Shown: positions 15,975 through 25,021 of the stretch, one piece after another
Numbering within the stretch: the first letter of the stretch is position 1
Layout: each line of letters starts with the position of its first letter
NCBI GenBank assembly: GCA_018713245.1
Contig: DVFM01000071.1
Location: 1-46,879, forward strand
Length of the DNA: 46,879 nt
From: Candidatus Merdivicinus intestinavium
GTDB taxonomy: Bacteria > Bacillota > Clostridia > Oscillospirales > Ruminococcaceae
Direction of reading: 5' to 3'
Notes under the pieces: model-generated
Databases searched by the model: none
Told to the model about the DNA's origin: nothing
The model's input: only the letters and a program-made list of their open reading frames with translations
Position numbers and translations under genes: made by a program

Positions 15975-17723
15975 ATGATAAAAACCCTTGCTCGCAGCAT
16001 CCGCGAGTACAAAAAGTCGTCGATTCTGACGCCGATTCTGGTTACGGTCGAGGTGGTGCTGGAATGTATCATTCCGTTTGTCATCGCAAACCTTGTAAAC
16101 CAGATGCAAGCCGGCTGCGGAATGGATGTAATCGTTAAATACGGCGTCCAGCTGGTAATTATGGCCGTCCTGTCGCTGATTTTCGGCGTTGCGGCCGGAA
16201 ATACCTGCGCCACCGCTTCCACGGGTTTTGCCCGCAACCTGCGCAAGGACATGTTCTACCGCATCCAGGACTATTCCTTTGAGAACATCGACAAATTCTC
16301 GGTATCCAGCCTGGTTACCCGTATGACCACCGACGTGGTAAACGTGCAGATGTCCTTTATGATGATTATCCGCGTGGCCATCCGCGGCCCGCTGATGCTG
16401 ATTTTCTCGTTCGTGATGGGATTTGTCATGGGCGGGCGGCTTGCCATGATCTTCCTGGTCACCATTCCGCTTCTGAGCATCGGGCTCGTGCTGGTAATCC
16501 GCAAGGCTACCCCGATTTTCAGACGGGTATTCCGCAAATACGACGCCCTGAACGACTCGGTGCAGGAAAACGTCCAGGCGATGCGCGTGGTCAAGAGCTA
16601 CGTGCGGGAGGACTATGAGAAGAAGAAATTCGCCGCCGCTGCGGAGGACGTCTGCAAAGACTTCACCCGCGCCGAGCGCATTATGGCCCTCAATAACCCC
16701 ATGATGCAGATCTGCGTTTACGCCGGCATGGCGTTCGTGCTGTCCTTCGGCTCCTATGCGGTTATTACGAGCCAGGGCATGGAAATCGCCGTGGGCCAGA
16801 TGTCCGCCATCCTTACTTACAGCTTCCAGATCCTGATGAGCCTGATGACTCTTTCCATGGTGTTCGTCATGATTACCATGTCCATGGAGTCGGCTGAGCG
16901 TATCGTCGAGGTCCTGACCGAAAAGAGCAGCCTCACCAGCCCCGAAAACGCTGTCACCGAAGTGAAGGACGGCTCCATCGATTTCGACGGCGTCAGCTTC
17001 AAGTATTCTCAGAAAGCCGAGCGGATGGCGCTGGCCGATGTGAATCTGCACATCAAATCCGGCGAGGTCATCGGCATTCTGGGCGGCACCGGTTCTTCCA
17101 AATCCACGCTGGTGCAGCTCATCCCCCGCCTGTACGACGTTTCCGAAGGATGCGTCAAGGTGGGCGGCGAGGATGTCCGCAGATATGACCTGGAAACCCT
17201 GCGCAACAATGTCGCTGTGGTGCTCCAGAAAAACGTGCTGTTTTCCGGCACCATCAAGGACAACCTGCGCTGGGGCAACCCCGACGCCACCGACGAGGAA
17301 ATGCTGGAAGCCTGCAAGTTGGCCCAGGCCGACGAGTTTATTCAGCAGTTCCCCGACAAGTACGACACCTGGATTGAACAGGGCGGCTCCAACGTTTCCG
17401 GCGGCCAGAAGCAGCGCCTCTGCATTGCCCGTGCGCTGATGAAAAAGCCCAAGGTGCTGATCTTAGACGACTCCACCAGCGCCGTGGATACGCGCACCGA
17501 CGCGCTGATCCGCCAGGGCTTCCGCGAATTTATTCCGGAAACAACCAAGATTATCATTGCACAGCGGGTGGCCTCCGTGCAGGACGCCGACCGCATCATC
17601 GTCATGGACGGCGGCCGCATCAGCGCCATCGGCACCCATGACGAGCTGATGAAGACAAGCGAGATCTATCGGGAGGTCTATACTACCCAGAATAAGGCAG
17701 GTGATCAAGATGGCGAAGAATAA
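15975..17723 (+). CDS. ABC exporter subunit with degenerate catalytic site (TMD-NBD)
   Basis: The 582-residue half-transporter has six transmembrane helices (about 1-310) followed by an ATPase domain: Walker A LGGTGSSKSTL, signature VSGGQKQRLCIARAL, Walker B VLILDDSTSAVDT. The residue after the Walker B Asp is Asp rather than the catalytic Glu, which marks the degenerate site of heterodimeric exporters such as TM287/288 or BmrCD. The ATG at 15975 is preferred to 15966 because GGAGGAGG (15957-15964) is then 10 nt away. It overlaps the partner gene by 14 nt. Confidence 0.93.
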   Translation: MIKTLARSIREYKKSSILTPILVTVEVVLECIIPFVIANLVNQMQAGCGMDVIVKYGVQLVIMAVLSLIFGVAAGNTCATASTGFARNLRKDMFYRIQDYSFENIDKFSVSSLVTRMTTDVVNVQMSFMMIIRVAIRGPLMLIFSFVMGFVMGGRLAMIFLVTIPLLSIGLVLVIRKATPIFRRVFRKYDALNDSVQENVQAMRVVKSYVREDYEKKKFAAAAEDVCKDFTRAERIMALNNPMMQICVYAGMAFVLSFGSYAVITSQGMEIAVGQMSAILTYSFQILMSLMTLSMVFVMITMSMESAERIVEVLTEKSSLTSPENAVTEVKDGSIDFDGVSFKYSQKAERMALADVNLHIKSGEVIGILGGTGSSKSTLVQLIPRLYDVSEGCVKVGGEDVRRYDLETLRNNVAVVLQKNVLFSGTIKDNLRWGNPDATDEEMLEACKLAQADEFIQQFPDKYDTWIEQGGSNVSGGQKQRLCIARALMKKPKVLILDDSTSAVDTRTDALIRQGFREFIPETTKIIIAQRVASVQDADRIIVMDGGRISAIGTHDELMKTSEIYREVYTTQNKAGDQDGEE

Positions 17724-19647
17724 GACCAACACCCCCGCCGCTCCCGCCACGACAGCCCGGGGCCAGAAGGCGCCCAAGGGCGTGCTGGGACGGCTGCTCA
17801 AGACCCTGTTTGAATTTTATCCGGTGCTGCTGCCGGTTACGCTGGTGTGCATCCTCATCAACGCCATCGTCAGCTCCGTGCCCTCGATCTTCATGCAGAA
17901 TATCATCGCAATTGTGGACGATACCTACAAATCCGGCGACTGGGCTTCTGTGTCCGGCACGATTCTGGGCTTTGTCGGCATCCTTGTGGTGATGTACATT
18001 ATCAGCCTGATTGCGGGCTTTGCCTACACGCAGCTGATGGCCATCATCACCCAGGGCTCGCTGAAAAAGATGCGTGAGAAAATGTTTGACCATATGCAGG
18101 ACCTGCCCATCCGGTACTTTGACACCCACGGTCACGGCGACATTATGAGCTATTACACCAACGACGTGGATACCCTGCGGCAGTTAATCAGCCAGAGCCT
18201 TCCCCAGATGCTGATTTCCGGCGTGACGCTGCTCACCGTGTTCTGCATCATGATGTATTACAGCGTGATTCTGGGACTGGTGGTCGTTGTGGGCGTAATC
18301 TGCATGGTATTCGCGGCCCGTTATGTCACCAGCCACTCCTCCAAATATTTCCTGCGCCAGCAGGTAACGCTGGCGAAAGCGGAGGCATTTATGGAGGAAA
18401 TGATGACCGGTCAGAAGGTCATCAAGGTGTTCTGCCATGAGGAAGGGGCCAAGGCCGACTTCGACAAGGTGAACGGCGAAATCTTCTTTAACGCCCGGAA
18501 CGGCAACCGTTTCGCCAACATTCTGATGCCGCTGCTGGGCAATATCGGCAATGTCATGTATGTTGTCGTAGCCTTGGTCGGCGGTGCGCTGATGCTCACC
18601 GACGTGCCCAATATCAGCATCGCCGGTATGGCTTTTGGCATCAGCATCGTTGTGCCCTTCCTGAATATGACCCGGCAGTTTGCCGGTGCCATCGGCCAGG
18701 TCTCCAACCAGGTCAATATGGTTATCATGGGCCTGGCGGGCGCACACCGTCTCTTCGCCCTGCTGGATGAAGAACCCGAAGTGGACGAAGGCTATGTGAC
18801 GCTGGTCAACGCCAAGGAAAACGCCGACGGCAGCCTGACCGAGTGCAAGGAACGCACCAACGTCTGGGCCTGGAAGCATCCCCACCATGACGGCACCGTC
18901 ACCTACACCCGCCTGGAGGGCGATGTGCGGTTCTTTGACGTGGACTTCGGCTATACGCCGGAAAAGACCGTGCTGCACAACGTCTCCCTTTACGCGAAGC
19001 CCGGCCAGAAACTCGCCTTCGTCGGCTCCACCGGCGCGGGCAAGACGACCATTACCAACCTCATCAACCGCTTTTACGATATTGAGGACGGCAAGATCCG
19101 CTATGACGGCATCAACATCAACAAAATTAAGAAAGCGGACCTGCGCCACAGCCTCGGCATTGTTCTGCAGGATACCAACCTGTTTACCGGCACGGTTATG
19201 GAGAATATCCGGTACGGCAATCTGGACGCCAGTGACGAGGAATGTATGGCTGCGGCGGAACTGGCCGGCGCGGACGATTTCATCCGCCGTCTGCCCGAGG
19301 GCTACAACACCATGCTGACCGGCAACGGCGCAAACCTCAGCCAGGGCCAGCGCCAGCTTCTCGCCATTGCGCGCGCGGCTGTGGCCGACCCGCCGGTCAT
19401 GATTATGGACGAAGCGACCTCCTCCATCGACACCCGCACCGAAGCCATTGTCCAGCGGGGCATGGATGCGCTGATGACCGGACGCACCGTGTTTGTCATC
19501 GCGCACCGCCTGAGCACGGTGCGCAACTCCAACGCCATCATGGTCCTGGACCACGGCCGCATCATCGAGCGCGGCACCCACGAGGACCTGCTCAAGCTGA
19601 AAGGCACCTACTATCAGCTGTACACCGGCGCGCTGGAGCTGGATTAA
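17710..19647 (+). CDS. ABC exporter subunit, partner with intact catalytic site (TMD-NBD)
   Basis: The 645-residue half-transporter has a charged, Ala/Pro-rich N-terminal tail of about 30 residues, six helices, then Walker A GSTGAGKTT, an altered signature NLSQGQRQLLAIARA and a normal Walker B VMIMDEATSSIDT with the catalytic Glu. The SQGQ signature pairs in the dimer with the Asp-containing Walker B of the upstream subunit to form the weak site. The consensus site comes from this subunit's Walker B and the partner's SGGQ. About 40 extra residues (SLTECKERTNVWAWKHPHHD region) sit between the TMD and NBD. Start ATG 17710; export of drugs, lipids or peptides is likely. Confidence 0.93.
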   Translation: MAKNKTNTPAAPATTARGQKAPKGVLGRLLKTLFEFYPVLLPVTLVCILINAIVSSVPSIFMQNIIAIVDDTYKSGDWASVSGTILGFVGILVVMYIISLIAGFAYTQLMAIITQGSLKKMREKMFDHMQDLPIRYFDTHGHGDIMSYYTNDVDTLRQLISQSLPQMLISGVTLLTVFCIMMYYSVILGLVVVVGVICMVFAARYVTSHSSKYFLRQQVTLAKAEAFMEEMMTGQKVIKVFCHEEGAKADFDKVNGEIFFNARNGNRFANILMPLLGNIGNVMYVVVALVGGALMLTDVPNISIAGMAFGISIVVPFLNMTRQFAGAIGQVSNQVNMVIMGLAGAHRLFALLDEEPEVDEGYVTLVNAKENADGSLTECKERTNVWAWKHPHHDGTVTYTRLEGDVRFFDVDFGYTPEKTVLHNVSLYAKPGQKLAFVGSTGAGKTTITNLINRFYDIEDGKIRYDGININKIKKADLRHSLGIVLQDTNLFTGTVMENIRYGNLDASDEECMAAAELAGADDFIRRLPEGYNTMLTGNGANLSQGQRQLLAIARAAVADPPVMIMDEATSSIDTRTEAIVQRGMDALMTGRTVFVIAHRLSTVRNSNAIMVLDHGRIIERGTHEDLLKLKGTYYQLYTGALELD

Positions 19648-19673
19648 CGCCCGCCGTTCTATCCGCAAATCAA

Positions 19674-19717
19674 AACGGAGCCAAATCCCAATCGGAAGGA
19701 TTTGGCTCCGTTTTTTG
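19674..19717. terminator. bidirectional terminator between the ABC exporter and GH35 genes
   Basis: The 15-bp perfect arms AACGGAGCCAAATCC (19674-19688) and complement (19698-19712) are followed by TTTTTT on the plus strand. The minus strand has a shorter TTGATTT tract. Confidence 0.9.
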
Positions 19718-19724
19718 CTTGATG

Positions 19725-21596
19725 TCAGCTGAGGATGCAGACCTGCCGAATGCCGGCCCCTTCTCTGCGGGGGCATTCCAGGTAGATGTCGTCTTCCGGA
19801 AGCAGCGGGCGGAGGCGGATCTCCAGCTCGCGGACGCCTGCCGGTTTATGCACATGGAAGGCGTCGCCGTAATAGTACTGGTCTGCGATCATTTTTCCCT
19901 GGGAAAACACAAAAATCGTGTTCCCGTAATAATCGATGCGCAGCGTGCAGGCGGATTCCGGAAGCCCGGAAACCAGCCAGCGGTTTTCGCCGCAGGGCGC
20001 AAAGGGGATTTCCGTTCCCGGGTTTTCCCGGAAAGGTTCCCGCCTGCGGACCAGGATGGTGACGCCGCCGATTTTGTATTCCCCGGAGATGGCGGCGGCA
20101 GTCCCGTCGCTGAATCGGAACAGCGGGGGAAGCCCGTCGATTTCTTCAAACAGGAGCACATCCCCCCGGCGGGAAACCGGCTGCGCCAGCGCGTATTCCA
20201 GCGTCAGCGTTTCGGTAAGCGGCATCCGCACGGGGAACAGAAAGCTCGCGCCGGAAGGAATCACGGGAATGGGGACCTGCAGCGGGGCGTCGGCAAAGGC
20301 GATTTCCAGGGTGACATCGCGGTGCTCCGGCAGGGGATGGTTGTGATGATGGTTGTTGACAAACACGAATCCCCGGTATCCGTCGCTGCGCAGGCAGCAG
20401 CGGATGGTTTCCATATCCGTCAGGCCGGTGGGGCGAAGGTCCGGCAGCGCCGGTGTCATCGGGGCCAGTTCTTCCCCAAAATCCTTCAGGAATTCATGGA
20501 CGGTTTTCAGCCGGAAGTAAGACTCCCGCAGCTGCCCGCACTCCCCGATGGGGGCCTGAAAGTCATAGGAAAAGACCGGACAGTCGTTGGGGTAGCCGCT
20601 GGCTTTGTTCTCGTTCATGGTGGAGAGCTGGCCCATGGGGTTGGTTCCGCCGTGGTACATGTAAAGCCCCAGCCAGCTGCAGCCGTTCCCCAGCGTGCAG
20701 ATTTCATTGGCCAAAGCGTCCGCCGCGGAGATCACGGGGCGGCGGTGGTAGGTGCACTGGACGCCGGGACCGGTTTCGCAGGTGAAAAAGGGCGTGCTGC
20801 GGTCCTCCTGGATTTCCTGGATCGGAAGGAGGTCGTTTCCGATCAGGGCGTCGTGGCGGAGCCCCGTAAAGAAAAATACGGAGTTGGGCGCGGACGGCAG
20901 GGTGTTCTGGTTCCAGGGCTGCTCCGGGTATCCTCCGTAAGTGGGCAGCACCAGATCCGACAGGCCGGCGGTGTCGTAGCCCCAGCCGGTGGCGGTGTAA
21001 AGCGGGGCGTTCAGGCCGCATTCCCGCGCCATCTGGGCCAGCGTCCGCAGATGCTCCGTGTCGTCCACCAGCTCGTTCTCGATTTGAATGGAAAACAACC
21101 GCCGGTTTCCCAGATGCGCCGCCAGCCGCTGGTAATACTGCCGGACATACGTCAGGTAGGGTTCGGTATTGTGGCGCGCGCCCGCTCCGCATTCCCGGAC
21201 AATCCAGTCGGGGTGGCCGCCGTTGCGGCATTCCCCGTGCGCCCAGGGGCCCACCCGCAGGGCCACTTCCAGTCCCCGTTCGCGGCAAAGGTCGATAAAT
21301 TCCCCGACGTTCAGGTTCCCGTCAAAGCGGAACTGCCCCTTGATTTCCTCATGATGGATCCAGAAAACATAGGTGGACACAATTTGAATGCCGCCCGCTT
21401 TCATTTTGTCCAGCTCCGTCTCCCAGCATTCCCGGGGGAGACGGGAATAGTGCAGCTCACCGGAAACCGGAAGCCAGGGCCGGCCGTTTCGGGTCAGATA
21501 CCGGCTGTTGACGCGGACCGCTGCGTCGCCAAATCCCGGAAGGGGGTCCGGGGCCGCCGGAATTTCCGCCTGAAAATGGATGTGGATATTGTCCAT
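19725..21596 (-). CDS. glycoside hydrolase family 35 beta-galactosidase
   Basis: The 623-residue enzyme has the GH35 TIM barrel: LPVSGELHYSRLPRECWETELDKMKAGG near residue 42, TYVFWIHHEE, and LEVALRVGPWAHGECRNGGHPDWI. The putative acid/base Glu is in FSIQIENELVD and the nucleophile Glu in PFFTCETGPGVQ. The remaining residues form beta-sandwich domains. No signal peptide is seen, so it probably acts in the cytoplasm on imported beta-galactosides. It is monocistronic, with its own perfect promoter (21698-21726). Confidence 0.93.
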   Translation of the reverse strand: MDNIHIHFQAEIPAAPDPLPGFGDAAVRVNSRYLTRNGRPWLPVSGELHYSRLPRECWETELDKMKAGGIQIVSTYVFWIHHEEIKGQFRFDGNLNVGEFIDLCRERGLEVALRVGPWAHGECRNGGHPDWIVRECGAGARHNTEPYLTYVRQYYQRLAAHLGNRRLFSIQIENELVDDTEHLRTLAQMARECGLNAPLYTATGWGYDTAGLSDLVLPTYGGYPEQPWNQNTLPSAPNSVFFFTGLRHDALIGNDLLPIQEIQEDRSTPFFTCETGPGVQCTYHRRPVISAADALANEICTLGNGCSWLGLYMYHGGTNPMGQLSTMNENKASGYPNDCPVFSYDFQAPIGECGQLRESYFRLKTVHEFLKDFGEELAPMTPALPDLRPTGLTDMETIRCCLRSDGYRGFVFVNNHHHNHPLPEHRDVTLEIAFADAPLQVPIPVIPSGASFLFPVRMPLTETLTLEYALAQPVSRRGDVLLFEEIDGLPPLFRFSDGTAAAISGEYKIGGVTILVRRREPFRENPGTEIPFAPCGENRWLVSGLPESACTLRIDYYGNTIFVFSQGKMIADQYYYGDAFHVHKPAGVRELEIRLRPLLPEDDIYLECPRREGAGIRQVCILS

Positions 21597-21697
21597 GGAT
21601 AATCACTCCTTTGATGTCAGGGGGACAGGGCCGCACGCCTCGTCTGCCTGCGGGAAGCGGATATCTGCGGCGCATGTCCTTTCTGCCGGATACTGAA

Positions 21698-21726
21698 AGT
21701 ATAACGCGGAATAAAGGGGCTGTCAA
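21698..21726 (-). promoter_or_regulatory. sigma-A promoter of the GH35 gene
   Basis: On the minus strand, TTGACA (21726-21721), 17 bp, TATACT (21703-21698). The leader is about 100 nt. No operator palindrome was evident. Confidence 0.85.
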
Positions 21727-21766
21727 GCCGTCTGTTTGCCCCCGGGGAAAGTTTGGGCAGAGACGC

Positions 21767-21801
21767 AAAATTCCCCGTCTGCCGGGAAAGCAGACGGGGA
21801 A
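21767..21801 (-). terminator. terminator of the GGGtGRT operon
   Basis: The perfect 12-bp arms TTCCCCGTCTGC (21771-21782) and complement (21790-21801) are followed on the minus strand by TTTT. Confidence 0.8.
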
Positions 21802-21852
21802 TGATGATCGTTTGAGCAAATTTACGAAAGGTGAAACGGCTTCCGGGGATGC

Positions 21853-22851
21853 TTACTTGCTGGCTTCTTCGATGGCAACCGCGCAGGCGACGGTCATACC
21901 AACCATGGGGTTGTTGCCGGCGCCGATGAGGCCCATCATTTCCACGTGAGCCGGAACGGAAGAAGAACCGGCAAACTGGGCGTCAGAGTGCATCCGGCCC
22001 ATGGTGTCGGTCATGCCGTAAGAGGAGGGGCCGGCAGCCATGTTGTCGGGGTGCAGGGTACGGCCGGTGCCGCCGCCGGAGGCAACAGAGAAGTAGTGGA
22101 AGTTGTTTTCCACGCACCATTTCTTGTAGGTGCCGGCAACGGGATGCTGGAACCGGGTGGGGTTGGTGGAGTTGCCGGTGATGGAAACGCCGACTTTCTC
22201 CAGCTTCATGATGGCAACGCCTTCGGGAACGTTGTCTGCGCCGTAGCACTTAACGTCCGCGCGGGGGCCGTTGGAGAAGGCTTTCTCGCTGACGACTTTG
22301 ACTTCCTCGGTGTAGGGGTCAAACTCGGTTTCCACATAGGTGAAGCCGTTGATGCGGGAGATGATATAAGCCGCATCCTTGCCCAGGCCGTTCAGGATAA
22401 CCCGCAGGGGTTTTTTCCGGACCTTGTTGGCGTTCAGAGCGATTTTGATGGCGCCTTCGGCAGCCGCGAAGGATTCGTGGCCAGCTAAGAACGCGAAGCA
22501 CTCGGTCTCCTCGCTCAGGAGCATTTTGCCCAGGTTGCCGTGGCCCAGGCCGACTTTACGGTTTTCCGCAACAGAGCCGGGGATGCAGAAAGCCTGGAGG
22601 CCGATGCCGATGGCAGCGGCGGCGTCAGCAGCTTTGGTGCAGCCTTTCTTGATGGCGATGGCGGAGCCGACGGTGTAGGCCCATTTGGCGTTTTCAAAGC
22701 AGATGGGCTGGGTTTCCTGCACAATGGTGTAAGGGTCGATGCCCTTTTCCTCGCAGATGGTTTTGCACTCATCGATGGAGGAAATGCCGTATTCTTTCAG
22801 TACGCCGAGGATTTTGGCCTCGCGTCTCTCATATCCTTCAAAAGTAGCCAT
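21853..22851 (-). CDS. GGGtGRT family protein
   Basis: The 332-residue protein contains the motif that names its family: SVASGGGTGRTLHPDN near residue 265. Other conserved-looking parts are ENRKVGLGHGNLGKMLL, FLAGHESFAAAEGAI and the C-terminal GLIGAGNNPMVGMTVACAVAIEEA. Its biochemical role is not established. The protein is found beside a NifU-like scaffold gene, as here, so a role in iron-sulfur or related metal chemistry is inferred. It is the second gene of the operon, 13 bp after the scaffold gene. Confidence 0.88.
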   Translation of the reverse strand: MATFEGYERREAKILGVLKEYGISSIDECKTICEEKGIDPYTIVQETQPICFENAKWAYTVGSAIAIKKGCTKAADAAAAIGIGLQAFCIPGSVAENRKVGLGHGNLGKMLLSEETECFAFLAGHESFAAAEGAIKIALNANKVRKKPLRVILNGLGKDAAYIISRINGFTYVETEFDPYTEEVKVVSEKAFSNGPRADVKCYGADNVPEGVAIMKLEKVGVSITGNSTNPTRFQHPVAGTYKKWCVENNFHYFSVASGGGTGRTLHPDNMAAGPSSYGMTDTMGRMHSDAQFAGSSSVPAHVEMMGLIGAGNNPMVGMTVACAVAIEEASK

Positions 22852-22864
22852 TTTCGTGCCCTCC

Positions 22865-23557
22865 TTATTCCTTGCGCGGGTCGATATACTTCACGGCGTC
22901 GTCAAATCTGCCGTAAGTGCCCTTGGACTTCTCGTATGCTTCGTTGGGTTCCATGCCCTTCTTGATGAAGTCGGTCATTTTGCCCAGAGAAACGAACTCG
23001 TAGCCGATGACCTGGTCGTCCGCGTCGAGAGCCATCCGGGTGCAGTAGCCTTCGGTCATTTCCAGGTAACGGACGCCTTTGGCTTTGGTGCCGTACATGG
23101 TGCCGACCATGGAACGGGCGCCTTTGCCCAGGTCCTCCATGCCGGCGCCGACAACGAGGCCGCCTTCGGAGAAGGCAGACTGGGAGCGGCCGTAAACGAT
23201 CTGGAGGAACAGCTCGCGCATCGCGGTGTTGATGGCGTCGCAGACCAGGTCGGTGTTGAGGGCTTCCAGAACGGTCTTGCCGGGCAGGATTTCCGCAGCC
23301 ATGGCGGCGGAGTGGGTCATGCCGGAGCAGCCGATGGTTTCCACCAGAGCTTCTTCAATGATGCCGTCCTTGACGTTCAGGGACAGTTTGCAGGCGCCCT
23401 GCTGGGGAGCGCACCAGCCCACGCCGTGGGTATAAGCGGAAATGTCCTTGATTTCCTTGGCTTCAACCCACTTTCCCTCTTCCGGGATGGGGGCGGGGCC
23501 GTGATGCGGGCCTTTGGCTACAACACACATCTCTTCTACTTCTTTCGAGTAATTCAT
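22865..23557 (-). CDS. NifU-like iron-sulfur scaffold protein (GGGtGRT-associated)
   Basis: The 230-residue protein resembles the N-terminal NifU/IscU fold. It has candidate ligands in GVGWCAPQQGACKL (about 48-61), in VETIGCSGMTHSAAMAAEIL (about 73-92) and in TDLVCDAINTA (about 102), the three-cysteine spacing of the scaffold family. A long additional C-terminal region (about residues 120-230, with GMEDLGKGARSMVGTMYGTKAKGVRYLEMTEG) is not found in IscU and may be specific to this pairing. AAGGAGG precedes the ATG. A perfect palindrome lies in its leader. Confidence 0.85.
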   Translation of the reverse strand: MNYSKEVEEMCVVAKGPHHGPAPIPEEGKWVEAKEIKDISAYTHGVGWCAPQQGACKLSLNVKDGIIEEALVETIGCSGMTHSAAMAAEILPGKTVLEALNTDLVCDAINTAMRELFLQIVYGRSQSAFSEGGLVVGAGMEDLGKGARSMVGTMYGTKAKGVRYLEMTEGYCTRMALDADDQVIGYEFVSLGKMTDFIKKGMEPNEAYEKSKGTYGRFDDAVKYIDPRKE

Positions 23558-23578
23558 GTTAAAACCTCCTTGTAATCA

Positions 23579-23599
23579 TTTGCCGGTCTTTCCGGCAAA
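23579..23599. promoter_or_regulatory. leader palindrome of the NifU-like/GGGtGRT operon
   Basis: TTTGCCGG-N5-CCGGCAAA is a perfect 8-bp inverted repeat 22 bp upstream of the ATG and 12 bp from the ribosome site. It could be an operator or an mRNA hairpin. No convincing -35/-10 pair was found in 23558-23687, so the operon promoter is not assigned. Confidence 0.4.
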
Positions 23600-23619
23600 C
23601 TGCGGACAAGCTGATACTC

Positions 23620-23658
23620 AAAAAGATGTGCCGCCGCTTTAACGCAGCAGCACATCTT
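23620..23658 (-). terminator. terminator of the GAPDH gene
   Basis: On the minus strand, AAGATGTGC (23658-23650) pairs with GCACATCTT (23631-23623), with an inner GC-rich stem, followed by TTTTT. Confidence 0.75.
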
Positions 23659-23687
23659 CGATACCAGGTTGAACAGACAGCCGCAGC

Positions 23688-24734
23688 TTACTTCAGTTCG
23701 GCGAAGTACTTGATGGTACGAACCATCTGGCTGGTGTAGGAGTTCTCGTTGTCGTACCAGGAAACAACCTGAACCTGATAGGTGTCGTCGTCGATCTTCG
23801 CAACCATGGTCTGAGTCGCGTCGAACAGGGAGCCAAAGCGCATGCCGATAACGTCGGAAGAAACGATCTGATCTTCGTTGTAGCCGAAGGACTCGGAAGA
23901 AGCAGCTTTCATCGCAGCGTTGACGGAATCCACAGTCACGTCTTTGCCCTTCACAACGGCAACCAGAATGGTGGTGGAGCCGGTGGGAACAGGCACGCGC
24001 TGAGCGGAGCCGATGAGCTTGCCGTTCAGTTCGGGGATAACCAGGCCGATGGCTTTCGCAGCGCCGGTGGAGTTGGGAACGATGTTCTGGGCGCCGGCAC
24101 GAGCGCGGCGGAGGTCGCCTTTACGCTGGGGGCCGTCCAGGATCATCTGGTCGCCGGTGTAGGCGTGAACGGTGGTCATAATGCCGCTCTGGATGGGGAA
24201 GGTGTCGTTCAGAGCCTTCGCCATGGGAGCCAGGCAGTTGGTGGTGCAGGAAGCAGCGGAGATGATCTGATCGTCGGGGGTCAGAGTGTTCTCGTTAACG
24301 CTGTAAACGATGGTCTTGAGGTCGTTGCCGGCAGGAGCGGAGATCACGACCTTTTTCGCGCCGGCGTTGATGTGCGCCATGGCTTTCTCTTTCTTGGTGT
24401 AGAAGCCGGTGCACTCCAGAACAACGTCTACGCCCAGTTTGCCCCAGGGGCACTCAGCGGCGTCTTTGATCGCGTAAATGACGATCTTTTTGCCGTCGAC
24501 AACAATGTAGTTGTCCTCGCCTTCACCCTCGTGATAATCGACGGTGTGCTGGTCGGGTTTGAACGCGCTGCCGTAGCTGCCCTGCGCGGTGTCGTATTTG
24601 AGCAGGTGAGCGAGCATTTTCGCGCTGGTCAGGTCGTTAATGGCGACGACTTCGTAGCCCTCGGCGCCAAACATCTGACGGAACGCAAGACGGCCGATGC
24701 GGCCAAAGCCATTGATTGCAACTTTAACTGCCAT
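23688..24734 (-). CDS. gap: type I glyceraldehyde-3-phosphate dehydrogenase
   Basis: This is glycolytic NAD-dependent GAPDH, converting glyceraldehyde-3-phosphate to 1,3-bisphosphoglycerate. It has the Rossmann motif [15 protein letters not shown] at the start, the active-site [18 protein letters not shown] (Cys near residue 158), and the C-terminal [18 protein letters not shown]. The length of 348 residues is slightly above the usual 335, with a short insertion at [12 protein letters not shown]. The second ATG (24734) is favoured because GGAGGT is then 9 nt upstream rather than 3. It is monocistronic; codon choice looks optimised, as expected for high expression. Confidence 0.97.
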   Translation of the reverse strand: MAVKVAINGFGRIGRLAFRQMFGAEGYEVVAINDLTSAKMLAHLLKYDTAQGSYGSAFKPDQHTVDYHEGEGEDNYIVVDGKKIVIYAIKDAAECPWGKLGVDVVLECTGFYTKKEKAMAHINAGAKKVVISAPAGNDLKTIVYSVNENTLTPDDQIISAASCTTNCLAPMAKALNDTFPIQSGIMTTVHAYTGDQMILDGPQRKGDLRRARAGAQNIVPNSTGAAKAIGLVIPELNGKLIGSAQRVPVPTGSTTILVAVVKGKDVTVDSVNAAMKAASSESFGYNEDQIVSSDVIGMRFGSLFDATQTMVAKIDDDTYQVQVVSWYDNENSYTSQMVRTIKYFAELK

Positions 24735-24767
24735 AATCATGTAACCTCCAAAATTTATTCTACCATT

Positions 24768-24796
24768 ATTTTATACCATTTTTTCCAAAATGACAA
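24768..24796 (-). promoter_or_regulatory. sigma-A promoter of gap
   Basis: On the minus strand, TTGTCA (24796-24791), 17 bp, TAAAAT (24773-24768). The start codon is about 35 bp downstream. Confidence 0.75.
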
Positions 24797-24952
24797 GGGC
24801 TTGTCAGAAAATTAACGGGATAAATTCAGTGAATTTTTTGTAAACATTCCCAATGAAAACTATCTGCTTTCGCCAATCCGCCCAATGCAGACACCCGTTT
24901 GCGGGCAGCGCATGGGAAAATGCGGGGCCCGGCAGATTTTCGCCGGAAAGCA

Positions 24953-24982
24953 TTGCGGACGGGCGGGGGAATGTGTTATAAT
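24953..24982 (+). promoter_or_regulatory. promoter of the radical SAM gene
   Basis: TTGCGG (24953-24958), 18 bp, TATAAT (24977-24982). The -10 is perfect and the -35 is partial. Nothing else was found in 24797-24952. Confidence 0.6.
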
Positions 24983-25021
24983 TGCGGTAAATGAAGCATT
25001 TTGAAGCAAAGGGGGAGAACG

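Noticed and set aside
19242-21602. 786-codon plus-strand open frame opposite the GH35 gene
   Set aside because: It runs through the end of the ABC gene and the strong terminator at 19674-19712. It is antisense to a clear GH35 enzyme.
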